Source: Phyto melanocephala (lineage: Eukaryota; Arthropoda; Insecta; Diptera; Rhinophoridae). From it: a stretch of 64,000 bases of DNA. Positions within the stretch are counted from its first letter, which is position 1; every line of letters starts with the position of its first letter. Under the pieces are notes generated by a model that did no database searches, was not told where the DNA came from, and was given only the letters and a program-made list of their open reading frames with translations. Of the stretch, positions 47,282 through 59,515 are shown piece by piece. The DNA lies in NCBI GenBank assembly GCA_941918925.1, contig OW799233.1, positions 85,194,055 through 85,258,054 on the forward strand, given 5' to 3'. The position numbers and the translations under genes are program-made.

Positions 47282-48780
47282 GCAAGTAAGAGCGATATAT
47301 TCGACTGAGCAAAATTTTTGATACCCACCATCAATTTTGTGTAGTACTTTTATACCACAAAATTTATGATGTTGTTAACAACTCTAATCATTATAAAATA
47401 ATTTATTAAAGTTATTTAGACTCAAAATTTAAACCAAGTACTTTTTAAATTGAAGTAGGTGTTAAAGTAGGCTTATAAATTAAACCTATAGAGAAATTTT
47501 ATGAATCGACGATAAATTGTTTAATGTAAAGTGGGCGTTAAAGTGGGCATGCCACCTTAATCTTCTGTTATTACAATAATACCAAAATTTATATATAACA
47601 AGTAACAGTGCTATATTCGGCCGTGCCGAATCTTTTATACCCTTCACAACGTGTAGTCCTGCAATAACAATTGTTTGTATCACCATTCATCCCATATAAA
47701 ATACGAGCATACGTACACGTTAGAATAAATGTGGCATCGAATCCCAGCTGAGCCAAAAAAATTTTATTTTATTTTATTTAATATATTATTTATATTTTAT
47801 TATTTTTTATATTTTTTTAAATTTTTTTTAAAAAATTTTTTTAGGAAAATTTTTTTTAATTTTTTTTTAAATTTTTTTAAAATTTTTTTTTTGTAGTTTT
47901 TTTTATTATTTTTTTCTTATTTTGCTCATATCTCAGAAAGTTATGGGGCGATTGTGCTGATTTTCAATAGCGATTCATTCCTGGATATTTCCAAGAGATT
48001 GATATCATAAACAGATCTGAGGAACATATAGTTGCTTCTAAAAGTTGATTTCAACCAACACACGGGCAGACGCGCAGACGGGCAGACGGACAGACGGTCA
48101 GGGCTTAATCGACTCCTCTATCCATAAACTTTCAGAAAATATATACTTTATGGGGTCGGAAATGAAAATTGTAGAAATTACAAACGGAATGACAAAGCTA
48201 TATATACCCTTGTGCACCACAGGTGAAGGGTATAAAAAGAAAATAAGAAATTGTTCATCTAATTCGGTCGGTTTTATGACATTTTAAAATTTATTTAAAG
48301 TAAATTATGAGATGTAGGGGTTACAGTTGGTGCGTCAATATTATTTATACTAATGAATACGATTTAAATTCTTCCAAAATCTTTATCCATAGAGGGGTTA
48401 TATGAATTTAAGAAAAACCTTGTATAGGAGGTGGTCGTATCACCTACATATATATGCAAAATTTCAATATCGTTTATCTAATTCTATCGGTTTTATGACA
48501 TTTTAAATATACTAAAAAAATGGGCACTAAGTGGTGTACATTTTCGTACATTTTGATCTATAACTCCTTTCGTAATATAACCGATCTAAGCAATATTTAA
48601 GGAAACATGTTTGCTTTACTTAGGAAATTTATCTATGAAATTTTATCACCATACGTCATTGCGTTTAGACGCAATCGCTGTCATTCGATGTCAGAAGAAA
48701 TTTTTTACGACCTACTCTTTCATTACAACATACAAAATTTACATACCGCCACACTATTTTTCGGCGCTGAGTATAAAAAT
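47282..48780 (+). mobile_element. Family A element, copy A6, split by B4
   Basis: The left part 47282-47597 starts GCAAGTAAGAGCG with a decayed hairpin. The right part 48238-48780 continues the family A sequence (ATCTAATTCGGTCGGTTTTA) and ends near GCTGAGTATAAAAA. Sequence is poorer than in A1 or A4, so this is an old copy. Confidence 0.65.
47598..48237 (+). mobile_element. Family B element, copy B4, nested in A6
   Basis: It starts ACAAGTAACAGTGC plus the hairpin TATTCGGCCGTGCCGAA and ends CACAGGTGAAGGGTATA. It contains the T-rich tract and a GTCY-type run at 48062-48103 with CGGGCAGACG variants. Family A sequence resumes on both sides. Confidence 0.78.
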
Positions 48781-49288
48781 GGTCGTGATGATGAAAGCGG
48801 GTTTCGAAAATTTAGTACCCACCAGAAAAACTCCATAACCGAGAAACTCTTTCTGAATCGTTTACTTAGTTCTTACCTGCCCCAAGAACGTTTACAGAAG
48901 GCACGATTTCTATATGCGATATACCATTTCATAGGTCTTCACAAAGTAAATTATTAGAAAGCGCTAATTTCATACCTACCGGGAAAGCAGCATTTAAGGA
49001 GAAATTTAAATAAAACTTGCCATTAGATTAGAAGTTTTTCTTTTTTTTTACTGCTTAAACAATAGAAAGTATAGGAACATAGTTTGTTGCACTTTTGTAT
49101 GCAAACAATTTTCGCGTTTCCTTGTATAAAAGAATGAAGTCTGCATAACTTACAAAATTCAAAACACAAAATTTAGCATGATAATTTAACTTTAAATGCA
49201 TTAACAAACGAACTATAATGTCCTTCTCTTTTTGACTTTTACCGTGCTGCAGTAACCTATTTTTATTTTCTCCTGTCAGTCCTGTACT
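48781..49288. other. Non-coding DNA
   Basis: Short open frames only, with no recognised protein. TSD copy CCTGTACT is at 49281-49288. Confidence 0.4.
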
Positions 49289-50044
49289 TAGGGTTGCCAT
49301 TTCTATTTTAAAAAAAGAGGACGCCAGCATAAAAAATGTAGGAAATTTGCCCAAAAAAAGAGGACACATTTAAAAAAAATTAAATTTGATAAAATTTACG
49401 ACGCCATTTAAAATAAAAAAAAAAAATTGTTTTTACGAAAAAACTTTATTTACAAAAATACAAACTTAGCATATCATTCTGATTTAATGGTTGAAAATAA
49501 AAACAAAAAAAACAAAATAAACAACAAAAATTCATTGCATTCATTATCGGAAATGTACACTTTTAAAAATTTACATATATTTTTCAACACTTCCAATTTG
49601 AGCCAATATATTACCATCGCATCTCTTCAAATATTTGTAAAACTCTAGGCAATCCATATCAAAATTATATACCCTTACTATATTTTTTGTTCAAGACTTT
49701 CTTTTATATCTGAAAAACAAACTTTATGAAAAACACACAGCTGACAAGCAGACCCATTTGCCGAACTTTTTTTTAAATAAAAGACAAGTTAAAATAGGCC
49801 ACTTCGATAAATAGCGACAATTAAGGATAATAAAAAAAATTTTGTACAAAGAGAAGTTTTAAAATTGTATTTTTTATATATTTTGTGACCTGTGATTTAA
49901 AGTTTAAATGTAAGAAAAAAACTTCAGAGAAGGTGCAAAAAGCTGGACAACCCCGGACATTTGCTAAAAAAAGAAGTAGGACTGCCCCGGATGCCCTAAA
50001 AAAGAGGACGGTGTCCGGGGAAAAGAGGATGGATGGCAACCCTA
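49289..50044. mobile_element. hAT-type non-autonomous element
   Basis: Inverted ends TAGGGTTGCCAT / ATGGCAACCCTA and an 8-bp direct repeat CCTGTACT (49281-49288 and 50045-50052). The inside contains GAGGAC and CCCCGGAC blocks repeated toward both ends, frequent in fly hAT miniature elements. There is no transposase. Ends and 8-bp duplications of this kind define the hAT superfamily. Confidence 0.88.
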
Positions 50045-50052
50045 CCTGTACT

Positions 50053-50544
50053 TAATACTGCATCGTATTATTAACCTGATAAGTTTTTCATTTGTGTGTT
50101 CGTTTGTGAACAAGTTATGTTAATACATTAATTTAATTTTTCTGTGATGCTCTTTCAATAATATAAAATATTTTTTAATACCACAACTTTTAATGTTTGT
50201 TTCTTTTTCGAAACCCTAATTTATACCTACGCAAAATACTAAGCGCAAATTTGATTTAAATGACTTTTTAACACGCTTATTCTCGTATAGTAGTAAATCG
50301 ATGTACCTAATCTAATTATTAAATTAAACCAGTGAAAGTTGGTACAATCATTTTGTACTTTTATGAATCAACTACTTTTAACTCTCATTATAAGCCTGGT
50401 TTTCGTAAACACTTCTCTCATAAGTAATACACAATATTAACTGAGACGGACAACGAACGTCAATGTTTTTGAATTATTTTTGAATTACTATTTAAAATAG
50501 TTTATTTTTTGTAAGTTTTATATTTTTTTAAATTTTATTTTTTA
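50053..50544. other. Non-coding DNA
   Basis: Nothing recognised. Confidence 0.4.
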
Positions 50545-50954
50545 CTAGAAAAGCCTGGCGCGTGTTGCTAAGCCCCTGAATGAATAAAAATGCATTCTGA
50601 ATTTAAACTGAATATCAAGTGCAAAAAGCTAAAAATTATAACTTTTTTTAATGGGCGTGGCACTGCCCACTTTTCTAATCACGAAACTGTATAGTCATGA
50701 CAGCTCAATATTTGTGCAAAGTTTTAGAAAAATCGGTCCAGTGAAAGTACCTCACAATTATAAATTTTTTATGGGCGTGGCCCCGCCCACTTTTCTAATC
50801 ACGAAATTATATAGTCATGACAGCTCAATATGTGTGCAAAGTTTCAGAAAAATCGGTCAAGTGCAAGTAGCTAAAAAAATTTTTTGCCACCCATAAACAC
50901 TCCCTGGTATGAGTACAACAATTTGCCACAGAGTTTCACTTTTATATATATAGA
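50545..50954 (-). mobile_element. Helitron-type element, copy H3
   Basis: Reverse orientation of H1/H2: CTAGAAAAGCCTGGCGCG at left and CTTTTATATATATAGA at right. Only about two to three of the 110-120-bp units (GTGGGCGGGGCCACGCCC) remain. Confidence 0.8.
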
Positions 50955-51597
50955 TTGCTCGCAATTGGTTATATATGAAGGTCAATTCATCGTAAAATAG
51001 AGAGCAGACTGCTGAAATTTGACAAATACAGACACAAAATCGATGTTTTTCAGCAGCTGTTAAACTTAACGTTATAAAAAAAAAACAAATTATATTCATT
51101 CAAGCCGACTTTATTATGTACCACAATACAAACTTTTTTGTAAATTTCTGTAAAAGATATTTTTACCAATATTTTAGCAAAATTTATATTTATACTAAAG
51201 ATTACAGATAATGTCAGATTGCTCGCTTAATGCGTAGCTACAAAGCTTTACAAATTGTACGAAACCTGTTTTGTAGCATCAGGTTTTACACTTACTCTAA
51301 CATCTTTATAACGAATACAAAACAATAACAAAGTCTGCGCTTTAATGGCTTACTTTGATATCAGGCTCAGGTGTAGGGATTTTATACAAATAAGAACCGA
51401 TATTAAACTGAACATTATACTTAAAGATTAGTAAGTATAGTTATGTTAATACAAATTTTGTTTCTATTGAATTTTATTCAAAGGCGAATATCGCTAATAT
51501 CAATTGAGTTTCAACTTGTGCCAAAACTTTTATGTTTACGAAATGTTATTGAATAATATTTAAAATTGTATTCTGTACTTTGGTCACAAAGTTTATA
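50955..51597. other. Non-coding DNA
   Basis: Nothing recognised. Confidence 0.4.
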
Positions 51598-52173
51598 AAG
51601 GGTGGTTAAATTTTAAGAGCCGATGTTGATTTTGAATAAAACACAAATTCTTTAGGAAATTATTATCATTAATTTTTATTATGATAATATTGGTATGGTT
51701 CAATTATGTATAGAATTAAATATCGGCCAAATGGCCTCGACGGCACACCTTCATCCGATGGTCAAAACTTTTAATGTCAACGATGATGAGTCGAGGTTGA
51801 CTGATCTTTTGCCACACTTTTGCGAAAAACAACAATGTTTTCCGTTCAACGAACTAAAAAGGCATTCACAGATGTTTTCACATTTCATACAGACCTTTTT
51901 TACTATAATTTATATATTTTTTCCGATTGTGGACAAATTCGAACGATTATGTTGGCCAAAAGAATCACGAAGTGGACGAAATGCATCTTGATTTGAACAC
52001 TCATTTTCATAATAAGCCTGAATAACTTTACCGCATTGCTCGATTGTGTATCTTTCCATGGTTCAAATTGAGTTAGTCTGAAATTGAGAAATTTTTAATG
52101 AAATGCAGAAAAAAAACTTGAAGTTTAGGTGTGGTTCACATTCAACATCGGCCCTTAAAATGTAACCACCATT
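51598..52173 (-). mobile_element. Mariner-type element with large internal deletion
   Basis: Ends AAGGGTGGTTAAATTTTAAG and TTAAAATGTAACCACCATT are inverted, with TA on both sides (51596-51597, 52174-52175). Same family as 4412-4901. The N-terminal coding part is present at the right end, the C-terminal end (RGHLADI) at the left, and the catalytic middle is missing. Confidence 0.85.
51955..52059 (-). pseudogene. Mariner transposase N-terminal fragment
   Basis: The Met at 52059 starts MERYTIEQCGKVIQAYYENE and continues CSNQDAFRPLRDSFG, a mariner N-terminal helix-turn-helix region. The frame is lost soon after. It is nearly the same start as the partial gene at 63933-64000. Confidence 0.78.
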
Positions 52174-52431
52174 TATGAATGGAAAACACACGGATGGTCT
52201 TTGCATTTTCGACTCGACAAGTGTGCTATTCCAGATGATCAAAAGTGTTTTCAATATTTTTTCCACTTATTATTTTAAGGATCTGAATATTATAACCATG
52301 CCCAACATGACTTGTCTTTCAAAGTACAATCCTTTATTATATGTACAATTTATACATTTACTAGTAAATATTTATCTATACAACGTGGTGTTCTGTTTCT
52401 ATATCATGCTTACAGTTGTGAAACTCTATAT

Positions 52432-53580
52432 AAGCAAGTAAGAGCTGATTTCATTTTAGGACAATCTAGCGTTGCCCGTCCGTATGTCCGTCAGAGTACG
52501 ATAGAGCTCGAACCAAAAAAGCTAGGGGGCTCAATTTTTGCCACAATATTTCTTATACAGTTTTGTTTGGTATTGAAAATGGGCTAAATCAGTATTCTAG
52601 AAAGAGAGTTATAGCTCGTAATGCAAGAGTAGGTCAAAGAAACAATATCTTTCCAACATCGAATAAAATGCAATTGTGTCTAAACGTATTGGCCTCCGTA
52701 AGAAAAACGTCCAACCCTGATAATTGCTTAGATTTATACAATACAAGAAGTTTTAGATTAAAATGTATGAAAATTTATACCGCACAGTGTCTTTTTCGGT
52801 ATCCACAAAATTTAAAACGTAATAAAACTGACAAATATAGATGTACAATTTTGAAGTTCTGCAGACATTGCTTCTTGATTAAAAGACTTAAAATAACAGA
52901 AAATTAAAGTGACACGCCTACTTACATATACGCTCACGTCCCATATAACGTTTTATCTCAAAATCATATGATTTCTATATGGACGAAAATCTTAAAAGAA
53001 CTCTTTATTGAAATATCTAAGTTGCATTTATTAGCAGTAACTACTTTGACACGCCTACTTTAACGCCCACTTCTCACATAATTTACTGTTAATGAAATTT
53101 AAAAGATTATAAAATGATGACATTTCGCATGTATAGGTCTCTGGTAAATTTAATTATGCGAATATAAGTATAATTCCAAAAGTAGGTGACACGCCTACTT
53201 AAACGCTCACCTCCCATATAAAGCTTCATCTTAAATTCTATATCTATATGGACAAAAATCAAAAAAACCTGAAATGGATTATCTTAGTTGAATTCAAACA
53301 TTATTTATATAATTTTTAAAGTAGGAGATGCCATGCCCACACAAAGCTAATATTTTTTTCACTACCTGTCGCAAAAATACAAAATTGTTGTAAAAAAAGG
53401 GTCGGTAGAATCATATCTAACGTAGATATACTTGAAGTTTCATTGTAAGACTAAATTTAAGGAAATAAATTGACAGCAAATCATAGTTAAACAGAGATTA
53501 TTCAATAGTGATTATTGTAAATAACCAAATAATAAATTTTGTGCTTTAAAAGTACACAAAATTGGTGGTGGGTATCAAAA
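52432..53580 (-). mobile_element. Family A element, copy A7
   Basis: Reverse orientation. GTCY-type sites are near 52478-52495, the CGCACAGTGTCTTTTTCGG block near 52783, and the end AAATTGGTGGTGGGTATCAA at 53559-53578. The hairpin after that end is lost. Confidence 0.65.
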
Positions 53581-55421
53581 ATGCTATTCCTCATTTTTTT
53601 CGCGTTATATAATTATAGTTGCTCAACATATTTCACATATAAATGAGGATTTATACGTGAATGGTCTTATTTTGTAGTTTAAACCTAATGTCAACGTAAA
53701 CTTTTCTTGATATTATCGTTAATATTCTTCTTAATTACAAATTCAAATTTGTTTAATTAGGAGCAAAATCCTAACAAATTATACGAAAGTTGTTTGTTAT
53801 ATATTTGACATTTAAATCCTTTTTAAAAATTCCTTTTAATAACAATTTAATGTAGATTAAAAGGAGAAAAAACTAAAACACACAACACTTTGCTGCTGGG
53901 CCAGCAAACATTTTTACGCCTATTGAAATTTTTTTATTGATTTAACCTAAACTATCAACAACTTTTAAATTTTTTTAATGATCGAAACATTGTTTGAAGT
54001 ATCCCAGCAAGGATGGGCGATTCAGTGTTGAGCATAGAGCATCCCTTGAGAGTTTCTTGTATCACCTTTGCTTTTCACACGGAGACACTGGAGATTGTAA
54101 GAAATCGAGATTCATCTGGAAAAAATGTAATTTATTTTTATTAATATCTTAAGAAAACATACAATTTACATCTTGTTTCATTTAACTATGATACAATACA
54201 AAAAACGTGTTTATTAAAGGTAAAAAAATATATATACAAAAAAAATTCTCGTCCATGTTCTGGCAGTAGCACTTTGCATAATTTATCTATTGTGATTTGA
54301 AATCACAATATGGTGTTTTGTGATTCCAATAAATAAGTTTTAAACAAATCAAACAAAAAATGTTTTCTTTTATATTGTCTTAACCTACATTTCATGTAAT
54401 ACGCCATTTTTCACTATTATTTTCGACACCATTTTTGATTTTGCAATTTCAAATAGTTAATTGTATTCTAAAAGTCAATCCTTTTCATTTGGTACCAATA
54501 TTGATAGAGTTAAGCAAATAATGTTTGCCATTTTGTTTCAGACACCATCTTGGATTTCATATATTTTAATAACTTACTGTATTTTACTGGTCAAGCCATT
54601 TGATTCATTTGATACCAATATTATGGGGTTTGAAGGAATTACTTTTTAAAATACCAGACTTGTCACATATATAAATTTATTGTCCATTTTGTAGTGGCGG
54701 CCATCATGAATTTAAATTAATAAAGCAAATAGCGCATAACATGAAATCTGAAATTAAGGATAAGCTACGAGTGGTTGTTATACCTATACACATGATGATG
54801 AAGGGCACGTCCGAATATATTTTCCTACTTATATTATCTTCATTTTAAAATTACTTTCAAAACATTTAATAACATTTTAAAGAAAACATTTTAAAACAAC
54901 GTGGTCAAGTAAGAGCATTCGATTTTAAATATGGTGTGCAAATTATTATTTTTAGTTAAGAAGACATTTTTTCTGGAGGTATCAAGAACTTAAATTTTAA
55001 AAAAAGTTAATTTTATATGTACATTCAATTTGAATAGGAAATTCCCCCTCAGAATGGTCAAGTAACTCTAATGAAAATATTCCACTTTGAAAACTAACAT
55101 GAGATTAGAAATCAAACATTTTTATACGAGTGCTTTGGCTGAATTTCGTAAATTTTAGACCAGCATTAAATTTTCAAATACAAAATTGGGTAACGAAACG
55201 TTTAGCTTGCACTTTAGAGTCCTTAAAATTTAGGAATATAAAACCGTTATTTGAATAGTTAAGTGATTGACAACTATTATTTTGTCATAACTGAGATCAC
55301 AGAGAATGAATTAAAAATTATTTTAAAATTGTTTCGCTCTATAACTGAGTAAATCGTATCAAGTTTTATGTTGTTATTTTGCAATATCGTTCCTGATGTG
55401 CTTTATATATTATATATTTAT
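53581..55421. other. Non-coding DNA with a dispersed-repeat relic
   Basis: 54400-54830 resembles the relic at 16930 (ATTTTCGACACCATTTTTGA, GTGGCGGCCATCATGAATTT). A 21-bp palindrome ATTGTGATTTGAAATCACAA-T lies at about 54289-54309. No gene is seen. Confidence 0.45.
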
Positions 55422-55675
55422 ATATCGCTGGTCACAGGTAAAAAGGCCCTAATTCGTATTTTTTACGAAATTGAGTTTTTCAGTGATTTTAATACTGTTC
55501 ACACAAACACACCTCGATACAAAAATTTACCAAAATAGTATCAAAGATAACAGTTTTTCAAAAAATTTTACAAAAGAAGATACATTATGATAATACAGTT
55601 TCTGCAATGTTTTTGCCTTCTCCTGTACAGTTACAACTATTTGAGTTAGGGCCTTTCTACCTGTAACCAACGATA
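55422..55675. mobile_element. Miniature inverted-repeat element
   Basis: Ends CTGGTCACAGGTAAAAAGGC (55428 on) and GCCTTTCTACCTGTAACCA (to about 55669) are inverted over about 28 bp with four mismatches, plus ATATCG / CGATAT outside. No coding. The superfamily is not assigned. Confidence 0.65.
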
Positions 55676-57695
55676 TGTATTTAGAATTTCACATATTACA
55701 ATATTCTTTTTGCTTACTTCAATTTACAAAAAGTTAAGTTAATATTAATACTTTTTTTAATTATTTAAACAATTTTACATAAAATTTTTATGCATTTTTT
55801 TAAGTTTTAATTCTCGTTTGAATGTAAAGACATTCTAGGCAATGTGATACTCTTGGAATTTAATTTTAATTTTTGGGTTGATTTTAGTTTTAAAATTCAA
55901 ATCACTGGACACTTTTATAGCTTTGATAAGAACTATTTCCTAATTTAGATCATACCTTCTTTCGCTCCAGACAGGCATATATAATTCTATATATAATCCA
56001 TAATTTTATTTATTTATCTGTCACGAAGCAAATATGCAGACTATATTTTTTTAAATGATGGTAATGATAGGAAAGATGTTAACGGTGAAAATATTCGGAA
56101 TGCTAGGTAAATTTAACGCGAATAAATGTCCTTTAGATATCGAAAATAAATCTCCAAACAAAAAACTCTGAACGGCCTCAATACAAAACACTGAATGATG
56201 TATCAAGAGATGACAACTCATATTTATACACAATCTTTTAGGATTAAAAGAAATAAAGAAAAACACAGATAATTCAAGAGACACACTAAAATTGAGTAAA
56301 AATTCAATATATTTTTTTAAACTTTGGAGTTTTTTTTTGCTTCTACTTTATTACGGTAAGAATCGTAAGCAAGAAAGCTAACGAATAGTTGTGGTGGCTA
56401 ACTAACTGTCTGGCTGGCTGATAATTGATTGTACAAGTTTTAGAATGAAGAATTTAAAAAGACAGAAGTGAAATACTTGTTCGAAAGAAAAACAATACTG
56501 AGTGAAAAAACGAAGGGTTTGTCTGGCTGCGATTGCATTGTTGTGATCCTTTAAGATATTACTAAAGGTACAAGGGAGTGTCATTGAATGTTGGTTGTTT
56601 AAAACTTTCCTTTGTTTCCAGCTTTAAAAAATTTGTTTTTATGTTTCATCATTTAGAATGATGCACTCAAAAAGGTCAGCAACTTGTATTTACACTACTT
56701 GGTCAACAACAATAAGGAACAACTAGCCAAGCCTCAAACATCCATCCATTCATCGATCCCTAATCTGTATAGAAGAAATTACTAAACTTAAAACACAAAA
56801 ATAAAAGCAAAATATAACAAGAAAAGTATAAAAAAATAACATTTTTTCATTACCTTTCAACTACTTACCAACTAGCACCATGTGTACCAACAGACAATTC
56901 GTGAGTAAAATTGTATGTGAATATAGTTTTGTATTTAAACTCTTTACTTTGTTTTGGGGGAAGAAAAAACTAGACGAAAGAGTAATGAACTGTCAGAGAT
57001 GCTGGCTGTGATTCAATGTAATGACCTTGAACACACTTGTAATTTTAGATTATAAACAAGGATTGAGAGAGACCACGATCATGCTAAATCCTTTGTACAT
57101 TAATTTATTGGCAACAGCTGGGGTTTCGCTTACAATGTTGTAAAATGTGAATTGTTTCTTATTGAACAAGAGCAAAATATGCTTTTAATTTCAGTTTTAA
57201 GTGATCGATACTTTCATTATGTTATGAAATTTTAAAAATCTCTTTTCATTTGTACGTGTAATATTTTCAGAGTTTTCATAAACGAAATATTTACGAAAAT
57301 TTGTGCATATAATTGACATGTGTGAGCAAATAATCAGGCGAGACAAAATCAACAACAAAAACGCAAGCAAATATCGTTTTCTGGTCATTGCACTTTATAT
57401 ATTTTAAATAAAAACAGAAATAGAATAATATTTAGTATTAATGCACAGTGGAATTAATGGATGAAACCGTATGAATTTATTTTAAATTTGATGTTTCATG
57501 AATATTTCGATTTGTCAAAAATGGAAATCGTACTAAACTAAAAACTTGACTTATAAGTTCTAAAAAAAAATTGTAACATCACCCTTAACCGATAACACTA
57601 TGCAACAAGCAAAAATTCCCAGAATGACCCCTACATTTTCTTGATCCGCTGTAGTCATCTAACTGCAAAAATCATCATAATTTTAACTTCCATTC
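55676..57695. other. Repeat-poor non-coding DNA
   Basis: Two kilobases without recognised repeat or gene. The short open frames here have no similarity I recognise. Possible regulatory DNA 3' of pb; nothing in the sequence proves it. Confidence 0.35.
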
Positions 57696-57703
57696 ATCAT
57701 ATC

Positions 57704-58132
57704 CAAGGCGAATTCAATAAGGTGAACTCGTCGCTAAAACAACTACAAAGTGAAAAAATACAACGCGTATTTTGTTAGTGTTAAACAAAACGACATGTCA
57801 AAAAGTTGTTGACAAATTCACAAATACTTATAAAGAAAAACAACGTTTGTTTACAAATTTTTTTGTGTTAACAACACAATTTGCTCACAATTTTTTTAAT
57901 CTTTTTTACAACTTTTCATTTTTTTTCACTATTTGCTTGCAAATTCTTTACGATTTTTACAGTTTTTTACAGTTTTTCACAATTTGTAAAAATTTTTGTA
58001 ATATTAAATAAAACACCGCTCACAAATGTCAACAATAAAAAAACACACACAAATTTGAGAAGTGGTCCCTAGAAGTAGTCAACAGCTGATGATTAGCTGA
58101 TCTAATATATTCACCTTATTGAATTCGCCTTG
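57704..58132. mobile_element. Miniature P-type element sharing the ends of 28888-34611
   Basis: The 23-bp inverted ends start CAAGGCGAATTCAATAAGG and differ from the large element's ends by only two or three bases in 22. A perfect 8-bp direct repeat ATCATATC flanks it (57696-57703 and 58133-58140). Length is 429 bp with no transposase frame. CAGCTGAT motifs near the right end also occur near the right end of the large element (34571-34580). It is therefore likely moved in trans by the P-like transposase. Confidence 0.9.
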
Positions 58133-58140
58133 ATCATATC

Positions 58141-58732
58141 TTAACTTTGGAACGACGTACTCGATTTTGTTTAGCAATCCGTCTTTTGAGTTATCGAGGA
58201 ACAAGTCGGAAAAATTTTTTTTTTTTTGTAAAATGATAAAATTTTTGAAATTAAAAAATTTATAAAAAATAGAAAACCGCAAGTAATTACCAGTTTTGGT
58301 ACTTAATCTTAAAACCGCATTTATTAAAAATAAAATAAATGTTATTACATGAAAATCCATGCATAAATTTGTGTTTTATTCCCGATAAACTGAAAGTATG
58401 TACCTAGTTTTGATATTTTTTATCACAAATTAGTGTTAAGCTTAAAATTTTGTGATTTTTTTATTATTTTTTTTTTTTTTGAATGAAAAATTAATTTTAA
58501 ATTAGTATCTGAAAAAGTACCAAAGATAAACTTTTTATCGGTTTTTGTCCCTTAGCCTTACGATATTAAAAAAGTAGAGACACCCACCCGCTTATTTTAT
58601 TTCTATTTTTGATGATCTGGTGATGATCACTCTGCCCCAAGAAGCTAGTGACATGAAATTTGGACAATGTATTCCTTTTCTTTGGAAATTCTAGCGTTAA
58701 AGAGATACAACTATACAAAGTAACTTAAAAAA
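58141..58732. other. Non-coding DNA
   Basis: A Helitron-like patch related to 42472 at 58590-58700; otherwise nothing recognised. Confidence 0.4.
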
Positions 58733-59515
58733 GTTAGAGAGCTATATTCGTCTGTGCCGAATCTTAAATACCCACAGGATTCGTTTTTTTAAAGCAACTT
58801 TCTTTGTAAAATATATTTTTTGCCCATATCATTGGGATTTATAGACCTACTGGACTAAATATTTTCATAAAGAACGTATTTTTTAAATGTTGTATATACA
58901 TTTAACAAAAAAGACAAAAAATTATCGGGGTTAAATAGATTTTTGTGTAAAAAATTAAGCAAAAAAGAAAGTTAGTGTTTTTTGTTGCTTATATCTTATA
59001 TGAAAATCGTGCTACTTTTCAATATTATTTAGCAGTTTAAAGAGGATAATATGAATTTGTAATTACCTTTTTTTTACTCAAGATTTTCTTTAAAATTTGG
59101 TTGAAAATGCATATTTTATATATACGTAACAAACGTTTCCAGAAATTCCAAAGGATCTGCACAATCTGACTTTGTTTGGTTAAAATGCAGAGCAATAGTG
59201 TAATTTATTTATTTTTATATTGATTTATTTGTTTAATTATATATTTTTTAATTTATTTATTTATTTCCATTACTGATTTTTACTACAATCACAAACATTT
59301 CGAAAGTATATCTGATACGATGCCAGAGTCTAAAGCATATGTGGAGGCTTTACAATTTAAATTTTAACATGCACACGGACGGATGGATTTAGCTAAATTA
59401 ATTCTTCTATATATTTATAAGAATTCAGAATATACATACTTTATAGGGTCTCAAATGAATATTATAAAAAAATAACAAACGAAATGAACCTTTAATGACT
59501 CTGGTGTGAAGGACA
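58733..59515 (+). repeat. Old family A/B-type relic
   Basis: It starts AGAGCTATATTCGTCTGTGC with a decayed hairpin and TAAATACCCACAG. It ends near 59515 after CAGAATATACATACTTTATAG, AACAAACGAAATGAACC and TGGTGTGAAGG. The middle is strongly diverged. Confidence 0.6.

Noticed and set aside
48607..48957. 116-codon open frame
   Set aside because: It starts within the decayed family A element A6 and runs past its end; no recognised protein features.
52563..52907. 114-codon open frame
   Set aside because: It lies in the reverse family A copy A7; the matching frame in A4 (14649-14918) is broken differently, so it is not a conserved gene.
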